Origin: Ligustrum vulgare
Taxonomy: Eukaryota; Streptophyta; Magnoliopsida; Lamiales; Oleaceae
NCBI GenBank assembly: GCA_963555705.1
Contig: OY743190.1
Coordinates: forward strand, 34,020,929 to 34,084,928
Reading direction: 5' to 3'
Length of the DNA stretch: 64,000 bases
Part shown: positions 1-12,566 of the stretch, in pieces
How positions within the stretch are numbered: the first letter of the stretch is position 1
Layout of the letters: each line of letters opens with the position of its first letter
Translations under genes and position numbers: made by a program
The notes under the pieces: generated by a model
The model's database searches: none
What the model was told of the DNA's origin: nothing
What the model saw: the letters and a program-made list of their open reading frames with translations, nothing else

Positions 1-94
1 TTATCATATTTCCTTAGATATGATACTAGAGTCATGACATGGTAAAATTCAAAAGTTCATTTTAGACACAACGCCCACATTTTTGTTCATATTT

Positions 95-1010
95 CCCTCT
101 CTATTTTAGCGATTCTTGCAGCCATGTATAATCGCTTGTAGTATAATCTAGGCCATAGTGTAGGCTAGATTGAAAGTACTACTGTATAGTGTTTGGCACG
201 GTGTAAGTCGTTGTTGAGAAGGGTCGGATTTTGGTTCCTTCAGAAGGAACGGTGGGTGCATAAGTTTGAAGTTTGTGGTTAGATTGTTGTACTCTTGAAC
301 ATTGGTAAAAAGAGGTGAAGTCAAATGTTATTGGATTCTATGTTGAGTTGTGACTAATTTCATTTACTTTCATTTGCAGGTATCGGGCGATGATGATGAT
401 GATCGAGCTCACCCACTTAGCCTATAGCAATCAAGAGAGTTAGAGATTGGAATTTGGAGATCAAGGTGAATTTTATTAACATGTGATCCCCAAATTGGAA
501 CATTTCATACTTGGAGGGCCTATAGCCTATAGCAATCAAGAGAGTTAGAGATTGGAATTTGGAGATCAAGGTGAATTTTATTAATATGTAATCCCCAAAT
601 TGGAACATTTCATACTTGGAGGGCCTAATTAGCAACCAGCTTAAAGTTGGAGGACTTAAAGGTGCAATTATTGTTATTATGTTTTTATTGTGGACCATTG
701 ATCAAAATCCTATGGTTAGGATTAAGTTGGCAATTAATATATTCTTGACTTGGGTTCATTTGGCATAATGGAATGGAATAGAATAGATTAGCCCTCTCCC
801 TCTCCTCTCTTGTGAAATCCACCCGAGTTCTTGCACCATGTAGAAAAATACTTTGTAGCATAATTGAGTCCTTGTATAGGCTAATTGGAAGTGTTATTGT
901 GTAGTATGATGGTGCGGTGATATTGTAGAGAATAGGGGTTGTGATTTGGTAATTCCTCGTGAAGGAATTGGCGCACAGTTTGTGTGCGGGAATCTTGTAA
1001 AGAACTTTAA
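95..1010 (+). repeat. Diverged repeat pair, probable LTR-element relic
   Basis: Segments at about 100-270 and 800-985 are clearly related. Both run from a TTCTTGCA..CATGTA start through TAGGCTA..TTG and a TGTAGTATG-like stretch to a palindromic CCT..GAAGGAA block and a GTGTGCG/GGTGCATA tail. Bases 985-1100 (CCGGAGCCCCCTAGATGTAGG and following) look like the U5 end of a plant Copia-type LTR. No gag or pol remnant is visible. Bases 1151-2740 hold only AT-rich DNA; the short open frames there have no recognisable domain. Confidence 0.4.
418..627. repeat. 105-bp perfect-register tandem duplication
   Basis: A 105-bp unit starting TAGCCTATAGCAATCAAGAG occurs at 418-522 and again at 523-627. The copies differ at only a few positions (for example AACATGTGATCC against AATATGTAATCC), so this is a fairly recent tandem duplication. 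A 93-codon open frame on the minus strand is created by the duplication and is not a credible gene. Confidence 0.9.
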
Positions 1011-2740
1011 TTGGAATTAGCTAGTGAAACGGGCTCGATCCGGAGCCCCCTAGATGTAGGTGTGATTGGCACTGAACTGGGTCACGAAGATTGTGTTCTT
1101 TGTTTTTGTTGCGTTTTCTTGATTATTATTATATGTTATCCGCGATAATCACAAAATTGGGACGAAAATTTTGAACAGTAAAAACCGTACATATGTGAAG
1201 GCTGAACTGAAAATATAAGCAAGCATCTAACATGGTACCAAATGAATCACATTATATGAGATTAGGTCTTTAGCAGTTTATGCATATTGGTCATTTTGGA
1301 ATAATAAATCACTTCATAAATCCATCAAAAGAAAGATACCTTCAATGAAAGCTCGTTTCTTGGTACAGATACAGAATGCAGACCATGTATCAGATCCTTT
1401 TCAGGAGAATTAAGCGCTTTACTAATATGATAACCATGAGTGGAGACAGGGATCACCCCAACATGTGGTAAGAGTGGAATTTTATCACAAAGTATATGAT
1501 TGAAGCAAGATGTGTTAAAACTTGAGTATATTTCATAATTAAACTTTGGCTATATATGCCAACACCGGTCATGTTGCTAAACCTAAAATTGGCAAGAAAG
1601 AACTCGCATCAATCATGATTAGTGGTTGCTTAAGGTTCATGAGCTCAAATATTTGATTACCAATAAGTTAATAATTTGGAAGAAAATAAAGCTATCAAGG
1701 AAGAATACTGCATTGCTAATTTATCTAGACATGATTGCAAAATATAAATCGAGAGCATAAACGAAAGTAAAATTCAGCAGAGTGTGAGAAATAAGAATTA
1801 AGATGTCTATCATTAATTTTCGGTATTTTTTCATTTCAAAAGCGTGTTTACCTTATCCAAAGCGAACACAGAATCCATAAGTCACGAAAATCTCTAATTG
1901 CTCTTCCCTTCCCTATCATAAACGAGAATACATTATTAGAGAACATTAAAATGATGTGTGAAAGAAAATAAATTTATAGGAATCATACAATCAAATGATC
2001 AATTGTAAATTATAATAAATATAGGATGAATGGTAGTTGTAGGGCATTTACAAAATTTCAAAATGTTTGAGAAAATCAACCTTCCATTCCATCACATAAA
2101 TTGGTTAAAAAAAAGTCAAGAAATTCTAATAACAAGTCATGGAAATGAAACAAAATGATAATCTTGTAACCATAAACATTTTTTAATTTAATTTGAACCT
2201 TAATTTTGCTGAACGTTGTTAAGTGTTTTTGTAGAACTATGGTATGAATTGTTTCCTCTATGTTTAAGAATTCATTATTTTTAGACAATTGGGTGAGTAG
2301 CTAGGTGAGGGGTGGGGTCGTGTGGCAGGTTCTGCGTGCCATGTAACAACAACTCCCTCTTGGTGTTGTGTCTATTTCAATTTAGATCAAAATTTTGGAC
2401 GACTGCATAACAGGTAAAACTGTATGGAAACAATTCCATTAATATACAATAAAGAACTCACTAAATGTGGTCAAGCTAATAAGTTGTTCGAAAGTAAATA
2501 AATAACATTTTATTAATCAAAGTTGGAAATATACAATTTACTTATATTTGAAAGTAAGGTATGTAGTACATTTACACGGTTTGATAGGGAAAAAAAAAAC
2601 CCCCACTATTTACCGAACACGAAGATGAATTATATTCCTATAAGCCAAACTAATAGGAGAAACATTAAAGAAACACTTGTTGCGTTCTCAGTATCAACAT
2701 TCCTAAGATGCACTGCAAAAGCTTTGGAAACATTCTTAGA

Positions 2741-2912
2741 GTTTGTTTGATTTTAGTTAAAATAAGTTTTTTTTTTTTTTTTTTTAATGAACAGTGATTT
2801 TTAGAAGAATGAATTGTTGAAATTAGGTTGAAAAGTCAAATATTGTGGACTTAATTTTTAATGGATGATTGAAATTTAGTGAGAAAATTTTAATAAAAAC
2901 CAAATAAGGGCT
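2741..2912 (+). mobile_element. MITE, family A copy 1
   Basis: Non-coding element of about 170 bp. Its core, GGTTGAAAAGTCAAATATTGTGG, is shared with copies at 7671-7850 (inverted), 32774-32952 and 36071-36220. It has a GTTTG..TTT left end and an AACCAAATAAGG right end, matching the TTTGGTATT / AATACCAAA termini of the other copies. A poly-T run lies at 2766-2785. Confidence 0.6.
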
Positions 2913-2984
2913 TAATGTCTTTGACAATGTAGAATAGCTCTAATTTCATTCCAAGCTGATATTTGTGGTGCAACATATTGAGAA

Positions 2985-4660
2985 ATAAACTAACCAAGAG
3001 AGGGATGAATTGGTTTATAAAACTTTTTCGATAAATAATCTCAAACTTACAAATCAATGGACACAAGTATGAGCACTCAGTGTTGCAAGTAACTTAACTA
3101 TCAATATAGTGTGTTATAAATGTGTAAACTTAATTGATAAAACAAGTATAGCACTTAGATATAGTGTTGCACAACATAAATTGATAGAATAGAGTAAGTG
3201 CAATGTAAGTAAGTAAAAGGGATAAGAGAATGCAAACTCGATTTAAGGAGGTTCAATCAGCCAACGTAATCTAAGTCCTCCGTTACCGAGCTCTCCATCA
3301 CGAGTAAGGCCAAATCCATGATATTGGTAACTTACAACGAGGAGTACCAAATCTTTAAGTGACTTACAACAAGGGGCACTTACCCTTAGGTGACTTACAA
3401 AAAGGAGCACCTACCCTTAAGTGACTTACAACAAGAAGCACTTATCCTTAGATACTTACAACAAGGAGCACATACCCTTAACCAACAATCGAGTTTTCAC
3501 AAGGCTCTCGAAACCACAAGATATAATGAATTGAGTTTACAATTGAAATAACTCTCTTGAAAAATGATAAACTCAAATTAAGCACCGAGAGAGTTAGGCT
3601 AACACTTCAATAGATAGCAATGAATTAAGCTCGAGTGTAAAAGAAAAACTTTGACGCAAATAATAATGAAAAGTTCAATACAATCAAACAAAGTTTTGCA
3701 AATAATCTCTTGTTAAAATATTGAATAAAATTAAGTACAAAAAGATGCCACACTTAAATAATTAATAATAAGTTAAGCTCAAAGTGTTTAGGTAATGGAA
3801 CTTTGATGAATCAAATGATAATGAAAAATGTAGCACAAATAATCAAAGTTCCTTAATTGGAGTTTCTCTCTTTTAAAAGATTAAAATAAATTTAGAACAA
3901 AGAGAGACTTACACTTCAATTTCAATATATAATGTGAAGATGTTGAGGAAATTTATACAATGTAAAATCAAGAATCTTCACAAAAGCTTTCTTTCAAAAA
4001 CTTTGATGAATTTTGATAAAACAAAGTTGGATCAATCAAAGTATTCTAATAAAGATAGATAAATATAAATCAAGTAAGAACAATGAATTTTTCACAAGAA
4101 AACTTTTCTAAAATCTCCTCTTAATTGTTAAAAAATAATGCAAGGGAAAAGACTTATTTATAAGTGAAAAACAAGCTTTCAGCAACTTTTGATTGGCCAA
4201 TTCTGAAGTTTCGGTCGAACGAAATATGCATATAGCCGTTATACATTTTCAACCGTTGGACTTTCGGTTGACCAATTTCGGTTGACCGAAAATTGACTTT
4301 TAAAAAACATGAAAATGCATGATTTTTAGGTTTTTAACTTGTTTTTAAAAGTTGTTTAACATATTATAATCATGATTTAAGATCAAATAACCTTTGAAAA
4401 ACAATATTGACTTAGATAAAAATATTTTATGCAAGTGAAGAATTTTTTCAAGTAAGTTTCTTGATGCATAAAAATTATTTTCGAACTCGTTGGATTTCAT
4501 CGCTAAAGATTGACAGTGTTATACCTTTACATATGTTAAATCAACTTTTGAACTTGAACTCTAATCTTGTATGCTTGAGTTCTTGATCTTGATGTTATGT
4601 TTTCCGACTTGAATCTTGATCTTGAATATCTTTGATTCTTTCTTGATCTTCTTTGCGTCT
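2985..4660 (+). repeat. SIRE/Maximus-like LTR relic with minisatellite
   Basis: The stretch starts at CTAACCAAGAGAGGGATGAATTGG, a phrase typical of the LTR start region of plant SIRE/Maximus-type Copia elements. It ends in TTGATCTTGAATC-rich DNA. Bases 3355-3480 contain four to five imperfect copies of a 32-36 bp minisatellite (GTGACTTACAACAAGGAGCAC..CCCTTA). Bases 4205-4300 contain palindromic TTTCGGT(TC)GACCGAAA motifs. No open coding frame of TE type is present. The family call is from remembered pattern, so the boundaries are approximate. Confidence 0.4.
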
Positions 4661-6400
4661 CATGTGCTTAATCACATAGTTTTGATTTATATTTTTGAGA
4701 GACGATTTGAACATTAAGTGCTTTGAATATTTATCATTACATGAAACACTTGAAATATACTTGTCAATAACACAATATATTCTTATTTGTTATATTCAAA
4801 ACAATAAAGTTAAGTTAACCATAGATCAACAAGACCACATGATCTGGAAGGCGCATGTTATCGGTCATGTAAATATTTGAGCTCATACGGTACAATATAG
4901 TGAAATTCAAGCCCAAAAAGTAAACGTGAATAAACTGAAATAACGAGAAGGACGTGAAACATAGTTTTTATTCACATATTCCGTGAAACATATAATATAT
5001 TATTCACATTTTCATATAATCACTTAAAAGCAATGTCAACATTAATTATCCAGTTTATATACCGCACGTGCGCTCGATTATAATGTTTCCAAAAATATTT
5101 GAAGTTAACTGTATACAATTTATTATAAAAAATAAAATAATCTATAAATTCGTAAATTTGACCACAACTTGCTGGATTCAACATACTCTAAGCCTGCTAA
5201 CTTTTAATTTTGGAGGTCAAACTAATAATTCCAGGAATTTATTTTTTGAAACGCGTCAAAAAATTGTCTGTTTACCCAATTTGGACTGGGTCAAATGCAG
5301 TCCGAATTTTATAATTATGATTTATTTTTAACTTTGGTTTCTTATTAATTCGAAATAAATTTTAAATAATCAAATATACTACAAGCACATGCTTGCAAGA
5401 TTTGGCATTCAATCTCACTAATGCATTTTGTCAAAACCAAATTTTCAACAAATTGTATCTGGAGGAATTCACCTACCATCCATTTGCAGGTTGAAAATGA
5501 AATTGGTGTAAATTACACTCAAAGAAAAAACATAGCTTGAAGTTTTCAAAATTGAGGAAAATGTTATTAATATTCCGTTCACATCATTGAGTTAAAAAAT
5601 ATATATTACAAGTCAAGCATGGTATAATATGAACTGTACTTTTTTTTTAAAATTTACTCTTATCTCTACATAAGATGGCAATGGCGTGAGACGTGAGTCG
5701 GAGGCGGTCGACCATTCCAATCCCCACCCAGTCAGGTGTTTTTATCTCCTTATCCCGCCCATACCCGATTAAGGCCAGAGCACGACAAATCTCATACCTC
5801 GTTTACTGTCCCCATTTAATTTTTTTTTATTTATTTTTTTGTTTTTAGTTTTTAAATATTTTTAAATGGTGAAAATCGCAATTTTATTTTTTTCGAAAAA
5901 AAAAAATTTCCTATAAAAATAATGTTATTTTTTTTATGTGATAAAAAAATTTATACATTAAATGAGGCGGATAACGTGGTAGGGACCTTGTTCCTCACAA
6001 TCCCCCCTCCTCCTCGTACCCGAGTAGGTGGGTAATACCAGTTTCATGAGCTATTGGGTCCACAAGTATTGGGTATAACAAATATTTTTGACATCTCTAT
6101 CTCTACCTTCATATTAGATCGTAGGGTAGGACAAGATAATCAAATTAGATCAAACCAAATCGAATCAAGTGGTTTGGTTCGGTAAAAAAAAATTGATTTA
6201 GCACTTAGAATAAAAAATTATTTGATTTCGATTCTGATTCTGATTCACATTCCAGAATCAAAACCAACTAAATTAACTTATATATATCGATGAGAATTCG
6301 TCTCACCAAAAAATTCAAATCTAAAATTATAAACGTGAAATGGACAAAAATGGTATTTGCCATACATTTTACATCATTTCCAAGTAAACAAAGATTTTAA
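4661..6400. other. Gene-free stretch with low-complexity and CCC/GGG-rich repeat
   Basis: AT-rich DNA without a believable gene. Bases 5660-6080 carry a cytosine-rich dispersed plant repeat (CCCCACCC, TATCCCGCCCATACCCG, then TACCCGAGTAGGTGGGTA) with inverted-repeat character. Bases 6145-6280 carry GGTTTGGTTCGGT and GATTCTGATTC motifs that recur at 7115-7240. Both look like non-coding transposon debris. Confidence 0.4.
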
Positions 6401-6406
6401 GGGTGC

Positions 6407-6763
6407 GTTTGATTAGCATTATTTTCCATGGAAAATATGATTTTTCATGTAATTTTTCAACTTTGCGCTGTTTGGTTGCCTAAGTTTTTCATGGAATTCA
6501 TTTTTCCACTTGTCTCGAAATTCGTTATTTTCTTTGTTTTGAATGAATTTGTTTTCCAAGTTGGGGAGGAGGTTTTATTTTCCATGAAAAATCTTATACC
6601 ATTTTCGTTGCGTTTGATCCTTTTTGTTGTTATTAATTGATTTTATTTTTTCTAAAAATTAACATTATTATTATCAAGTACAAATGTGTGAAAAAATAAA
6701 AAATAAATTATTAAAATAGATAAATTTTACTTTATTTTCCATGAAAAATAATGTCAATCAAAC
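6407..6763. mobile_element. MITE with 30-bp imperfect terminal inverted repeats
   Basis: The left end (6407-6436) reads GTTTGATTAGCATTATTTTC and continues CATGGAAAAT. The reverse complement of the right end (6734-6763) matches at about 27 of 30 positions. The element is about 357 bp, AT-rich and without coding capacity. Internal TTTTCCATG(G)AAAA palindromes recur. I could not fix a target-site duplication. Confidence 0.65.
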
Positions 6764-7326
6764 AATAAAAGTTGGAAAATTCCCTACTTTTTCCACTTAA
6801 AAAATTAAATCAATTAAATACATTAAACTTTCAATTCTCAGAAATTCAATTCCCTAAAATTCATTTTCTTTCCACCCAAATTCCAACATCGCAATCTTAA
6901 ATCTAAAAGTTCTACTTCATTTCTCTTTATTTTCACATTCACACTTCTTTACTTGTACTCCTACAACATAATCATTGTTGCGCTTCTTAGTCATCATCGA
7001 TGGTGTTGATGTTTATTTTTTTAAAATTTACGTACATATTACAAACTAATGAATGTGATGATAGATTTTAATTGTATTTATCATTTGAAAAAAAAAAAAA
7101 AAGGTGTTGGAACTAGAAACAATTGGTTTGGTTCCGGTTCGGTTCGGTTATTTGTCTTTGAAAAAATTAAATGATTCTATTATTAAAAAAATCATCGGTT
7201 CTTGGTTTGATTCGATTCTCTGAAATCAGAACCAAATAGAATCATGTTCATCCCCATTAGATTGAAAATCAAGCCAATGATCAGGTATTTTCTAATACAA
7301 ATATTTGTTTGCGAAAGATGGTTGAG

Positions 7327-7554
7327 ATTGAAAATCAGTATCAAAATGAAAAATAATAAACAAATTTTAATAATAAAAGATTTCCACCAACTTTTATCTT
7401 TGGGAGGAATTCTACCACCTTTGCACATTTAAATCAATATTGAAAATCAGTATCAAAATGAAAAATAATAAACAAATTTTTTTAATAATAAAAGATTTCC
7501 ATCAACTTTTATCTTCGGGAGGAATTCTACAACCCTTTGCACATTTAATCAATA
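7327..7554. repeat. 112-bp tandem duplication
   Basis: A unit beginning ATTGAAAATCAGTATCAAAA occurs at 7327-7438 and again at 7439-7554. The copies are nearly identical, differing by a few substitutions and 1-4 base indels. The sequence is non-coding; two short opposing open frames over it are artefacts. Confidence 0.9.
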
Positions 7555-7670
7555 TTGGTCCAAATTAAACGCAAAGAAAGTACCCGAGATTTTCTAAGTT
7601 TTGGAATTTTTTTATTAAATAAATATTCCATTCATATCATTATGACTTAAAGCTTTACTTTTAAAATTAT

Positions 7671-7850
7671 GCCCTTATTTGGTATCCATTAAAATTTTCT
7701 ATTTTTTTCTACAGTAATCAATCTCAACCATCTATTAAAAATCAAGTCCACAATATTTGATTTTTCAATCAAATCTTAACCATCAATTCTTATAAAAATC
7801 ACTATTCATTTTTAAAAAAATTATTTTATATAATACCAAACACACAGCTA
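7671..7850 (-). mobile_element. MITE, family A copy 2 (inverted)
   Basis: The same family as at 2741-2912, in reverse orientation. The core here reads CCACAATATTTGATTTTTCAAT. The ends are CCTTATTTGGTATCC and TAATACCAAACACAC, giving a TTTGGTAT/ATACCAAA terminal inverted repeat. Non-coding. Confidence 0.65.
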
Positions 7851-8378
7851 TTGTAATTTGCAGGACCCCACAATTCTCACCAACCTCTTCTGTATGAGAA
7901 CGACTTGTTTTTTATTTAAAGGTCGTTTTTATTTTGATGAAATAACTACCAAAGTTTGAAAATAATTTCTTAGGTAAATGTAACATCAAATGGGACAGTC
8001 ATTTCCCTTATCTAGTAACCGACTAATACATGACTAATACATGCCATCACTTGGCCGATTTTAGCGTTTTTCGATTTTCCATCAAATCATTATGAAAGAG
8101 TTTGCTTCCAATAAACTTTATTGTCCTAACTTGTCTTGATTGCAACTTGATCCAGCATTATATATATATCAGCTAAGTGGTGTTTTTTTTTTTTTTTTTG
8201 GAAAATTTCCTAAATTGAAAATTCAAGTCTGGGATATGCATTTATTCGAACAACAAAACGAAATCAAATACAATCAGGGAGACTTGTGTGCCTTACCTCA
8301 AAATCATGAAATGCAAATCTAAAGTACATGAGAATGACTAAAATTGCCGACATAAAAATAAATTGGTACAAAAACACT

Positions 8379-8639
8379 TTACTCAAATTTAGCTCTAATA
8401 GACGGTACGCCAATTTTATCAAGTCCAATGAGTCCTCTAACACTGCCTTTAAGCTCTTCCCCTTTAATCTTACTAAATTTTCTTTCGGTGATTCCTTTAT
8501 TAGCAAACCAATCCGCAACTTTGTGCCCTTCTCTCCAAACGTGTGAGATCTTTATTTCCATCACGTATAGAAATTGTCGTATTGATTGCAGAAGGTATTG
8601 AATTCCCCAACGCCCAGTTTGGTTTTGAATTAGTTCCAT
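8379..8639 (-). pseudogene. LINE-type RNase H domain fragment
   Basis: An 86-codon minus-strand open frame encodes a stretch ISHVWREGHKVADWFANKG. This is the C-terminal signature of the plant RNase H-like domain (RVT_3) carried by many non-LTR retrotransposons and found beside LINE reverse transcriptase. The H..REGN/H..AD..A pattern includes the conserved His and Asp of the RNase H C-terminus. The N-terminal RNase H residues and the reverse transcriptase are missing, and no poly(A) tail or target duplication is visible. It is a decayed fragment of a LINE or of a single-domain RNase H gene. Confidence 0.65.
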
Positions 8640-8716
8640 AGTATCAATTACAATGTTGAACTAGAAGTTTATCGTCCAATTTTAAGGGCTGTGATATAGT
8701 CATTGAGCGACCACGT

Positions 8717-8746
8717 GGCTGACTGAGGTCGCCCCCTCAGTCAGCC
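8717..8746. repeat. Perfect 12-bp stem hairpin
   Basis: GGCTGACTGAGG (8717-8728) and CCTCAGTCAGCC (8735-8746) are perfect reverse complements separated by TCGCCC. The stem is GC-rich within AT-rich surroundings. It may be the tip of a larger palindromic repeat; function unknown. Confidence 0.8.
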
Positions 8747-9433
8747 ATGCGGTGACTCTAGCATTTTCCCATTTTTAATCCTTTGTTGTTTGTTGAGGTC
8801 GATCAACCAGACCATCATACTACCTAAGTCATAACTGTTTCCTAGAACATGATTACACGTCATCTAGGTTTGCTATCTATTATCATGGAAATGGTTGATC
8901 ATGAGACGAGAAGGTCACGCTTGAAAAACTTTTCTGGAGTTTCAAGTCATGATGTCCCCTATAATGGTCGAAATTAAGCGAACTAATGTCTAAGTGATGG
9001 TCCGACTCCGACTAACTTAACAAGGCAATGTTTTATATCTCGTCTCTATTTTAAATTAGTGTGGGTTTGGTAAACTTCTTTATGAACAAGTTTATAAGCA
9101 TTGCACTTTTTAATAACATGTGTTTTTCAAAATTACTTTTCAACATCACATTTTATCTCAAAAAACTAAGGTCTCGATCTCTTTACTATTTTCAAGCCTT
9201 TTTTTAGTTTACAATTTTTGAAGATACTAAAAACAATTTCAACTATAGCAATTGGTGGCGTATGTTGTATCCAAGGTTAGGTGTTCGAATTAGCCTCATT
9301 ACAATACAATTCAATAAAAATGATTTTTTTTTTTCTTTAAATGGACATTACAAAATTTTTGAATAAATTTGTATGGTGTGAGATTTGAACCTAGCTAGGT
9401 TGCCAAGGTGGAATTCCAACTCCTCAACTAATG

Positions 9434-9591
9434 CTCTGTTTGTTAAACATTTTTTAGTTTAAAAATATGTTTTTTTTTTTTTCGTAAATTGTGTGGTTAA
9501 AATGTGGAGAAAGAAAATGTTTATTGTTAAAAATTGATTTGAGGAATTGTGTTGAAAAAAATATATTTAAAAACATGTTTACTAAACAGAG
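9434..9591. mobile_element. Small MITE with 17-bp terminal inverted repeats
   Basis: The left terminus CTCTGTTTGTTAAACAT (9434-9450) matches the reverse complement of the right terminus ACATGTTTACTAAACAGAG in 16 of 17 positions. The element is 158 bp and non-coding. Possible hAT-type; the target duplication is not clear. Confidence 0.65.
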
Positions 9592-10817
9592 ATTAAGGCG
9601 TTAATTGTTGTTGCGAGTAACATGAGTTATCATGTGTGCATATATGTAATTAGGATTCAATTTTTCAAAATGACAAAGTAAATGCATCACTTTTCTTCAA
9701 AACAGTTTAGCAATCTTCAAATAAATACTCAATAAATTTAAAAATCTATATATATATATATATATATACAACTGAAATTCTGGTCAATTAATTTTGATCA
9801 GAATCTCAATTGTCAAAGATTCTTAATCTTAATATTTTATTTTTTATTTTTTTTGACATTTTTTTAAATTTGAAAGTTATTTATCAAGTAGATAGTTTTT
9901 TTTTTAAAATACACGATTATTGTGTAAATAAATGGGTGGTTTAAGATGACATTGTGCATTTCAAAATGAGGAATGAAAATTGATAACATCCCTCCCATTT
10001 TATTTGGTAAAATGTTAATTTATTAAATTTTTTACACATCAAAACATTTTATTAATATATAGATATATGAAGAATTTCCAAATTGAATTAAATAATCAGG
10101 ATTTAGTGGTGAAGATTTTCTAACATTTGATATTTGATATTCATTTTACATTTCAATTATTTCTAGGTACACATTTTTTATAGTGAAATCATGTTACTAA
10201 AGAGCTGTCAATAGTGAGATTGAGATATGAGGTTGGACTAATGAAGAAGTTGAGTTGTGTTTTGTAAGTATATGCAAATGCTACAAATATGCACCAAATT
10301 TCTTTAAAATGCTAATTTTTATTTAATAACCAAAACGTTGCTAATAATGGAAGTAAAGATACGGTCGAATAATGGAAGTAAAGATATAATCGATGACAAT
10401 GAATATCCAACAAATGTTACTCTAATGTTGTAAATAAGGAAGTTTTCCAATATTTGTAACACTCTTGGTAAGAAAATTATTATTATTATTATTATTATTA
10501 TTTAAATTGGCACTTAGTGTTGTTAATTTTTATTATTTTTTCCCTTCAGTATATTATACTTTGTCAATAAAATATGTTCTTGCATCATACACGATTATTG
10601 TATAAATTAGAGGATGGTTTAAGATGACATGTTGTGCATTTCAAAATGAGAAATTAAAATCGATATTACCCATCCCATTTTATTGAGTAAAATGTCAATT
10701 TAATATATTTTTGACACATTAAAACGTTCTATTAATATATAGTTATACGAGACTTTCCAAGTTAAAATAAATAATCGGGGTTTATTTGTGAAATTTTCTA
10801 GAATTTGATGTTTAATC

Positions 10818-11356
10818 TGTTGGGAATTAAACGTTGATTCCCCCTTCTTTAACCCACATGATCTTTTGATGTTCAAGAATTAATTGAGCAACAAGAAAAT
10901 AATAATAACAACGCAAAATTTTCGGATCGCCAAAGTCTTTTACTATATAATAAATTGTTACAATTATATAGACTTTCACTCACCAACTCAATCACATAGA
11001 CTACAGAGAAAATACTAATAATAAACTTCTATCTAACCCAAGTTTCTACCATTTGAATTATCCCACAAAGAGTTCACAAGAAACTACAAAGATAAAGCTC
11101 TCAAATTCTCTCTAATTAGTTTCACATAAGATTCACAATATTATGGCTCCCTAACACACATATTTATAGGTAAAAAACAACACCTAGAATATGTAGAATT
11201 CGTGTCCAAGTAAGTTTCTTTATTGAAGTAGAATACTAAAATAAAATCTTTTATTTTCCTTTTCACCTTTAACTTGGTCTCCAAGTTAACCACTTTAATA
11301 TGGAAACCAATTGTCCAAGATATTCCGATTCTTAATTTAGGTCAAATATCTCAACA
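10818..11356 (-). repeat. 3' LTR of the gag-only Copia element
   Basis: Begins TGTTGGGAATTAAACGTTGA and ends CAAATATCTCAACA on the plus strand. It is about 20 bp longer than its partner around 11030-11055. It is the downstream LTR with respect to the minus-strand element. Confidence 0.88.
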
Positions 11357-11718
11357 ATCTCTACCTTGACACAAATTCATACAAGCCAAAATATTCAAAA
11401 ATTAATCATTGGATAAATAGGCAAGTTTTTTCCACTTTGACGATCCCATACTCCACCATATGAGTATAATCACTCAGAATTATCAACGAACTTCGAGCTT
11501 TTCACCGGCTCATGTCGAATACAAAATTGCTGAAAAATTATGGTGCAACTCCCATTGTTTGATTTTCCATGGAAGCTCATCATCTATCGACATCAATTCA
11601 ACCACACACCTTGCATCCAAGTCAAACCAATGCTGTGTGCGAACACATGCACCCGCCAGTAAGAACACATCCTCTATCATGACAACTAGCATCATGCCAT
11701 GAGGATGTCACATCCTAC

Positions 11719-12513
11719 TCAGAGTACATCATCACCGCCCTCCACCAGGAGAGTCACATTGTCCACCTTTGAGCAGTCAGCCGAGTCTGCTCCACCTTTT
11801 GGACAATTTCTTCTTACGTGACCGGATTGTCCACAGTTCCAACATACAACTTTCTTCTTCATGGAGTTACCCATCTTCCACTTTTCAATAACAAGCAAAT
11901 TATTTCCAGATGAATTATCACCTCCACCCAATCTCCGTTCTTCAGAGATCAACTTACTTGTAACTTCTTCAAAGTCCACCGTTTCCTTCCTGTACATCAA
12001 AATCGGCTTGATGTGCTCAAACGTGGATGGAAGAGACCAGATGAGCCTCAACGCTTTATCCTCATCTTCAACTTTGACTCCAATGGATTCCAGTTCAGAA
12101 ACAATTCCGTTAAGAACACTAAGATGGTCGGAGATTTTTGTACCTGCGCTCATTCTCAACCAATGAAACTGTTCCTTCAGATACAAGCGATTTGACAAGT
12201 TTTTCGTCTGATACAACTCTTCCAATTTTTCCCAAAGTTCCTTAGTAGCAGATATCACATGAATATTTGCAAGAACATTCTTGGTCAAACAAAGTCGTAT
12301 TGTACTAGCAGCTCTCAAATCCAAATCTTCCCAATCTTCATCAATCTTGCTGGATTCAGTTTCTTTTTCTTTTCCTTTGTCAGAACTCTAGGTTGGTTTT
12401 CCTTTCAAAGCTTTGTGCAGACCCGCCTGAATTAAAATATCCTTGACTTGTACTTGCCACAAGCCAAAATTAATTCTTCCATCAAATTTTTCCACGTCGT
12501 ACTTGACAAACAT
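11719..12513 (-). pseudogene. Copia gag (UBN2-type) with zinc knuckle
   Basis: Read on the minus strand from the ATG at 12513, the frame runs to a stop at 11719-11721. It is interrupted by one in-frame TAG at 12388-12390, after which 201 codons are open from the next Met at 12324. Downstream of the stop the protein has the features of plant Copia gag proteins (DUF4219/UBN2 family): a helical region with LWEKLEELYQTKNL and a KLISEERRL segment. It ends in a CCHC zinc knuckle CWNCGQSGHVRRNC. Gag would form the capsid and package RNA. The stop codon and absence of pol mean the element depends on proteins supplied in trans, if it still moves at all. Confidence 0.8.
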
Positions 12514-12566
12514 ATTTTCTTTTGCTCCAATAAAATCTTCGAACCACCTGACGCTCTGATACCACT

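Noticed and set aside
2076..2288. 70-codon minus-strand ORF in AT-rich DNA
   Set aside because: No recognisable family, no flanking exon signals; chance open frame.
9253..9431. Second possible SINE (GGTGTTCGAATT and GATTTGAACCTAGC box-B-like motifs)
   Set aside because: No poly(A) tail, no target duplication and no A box; too weak to list.
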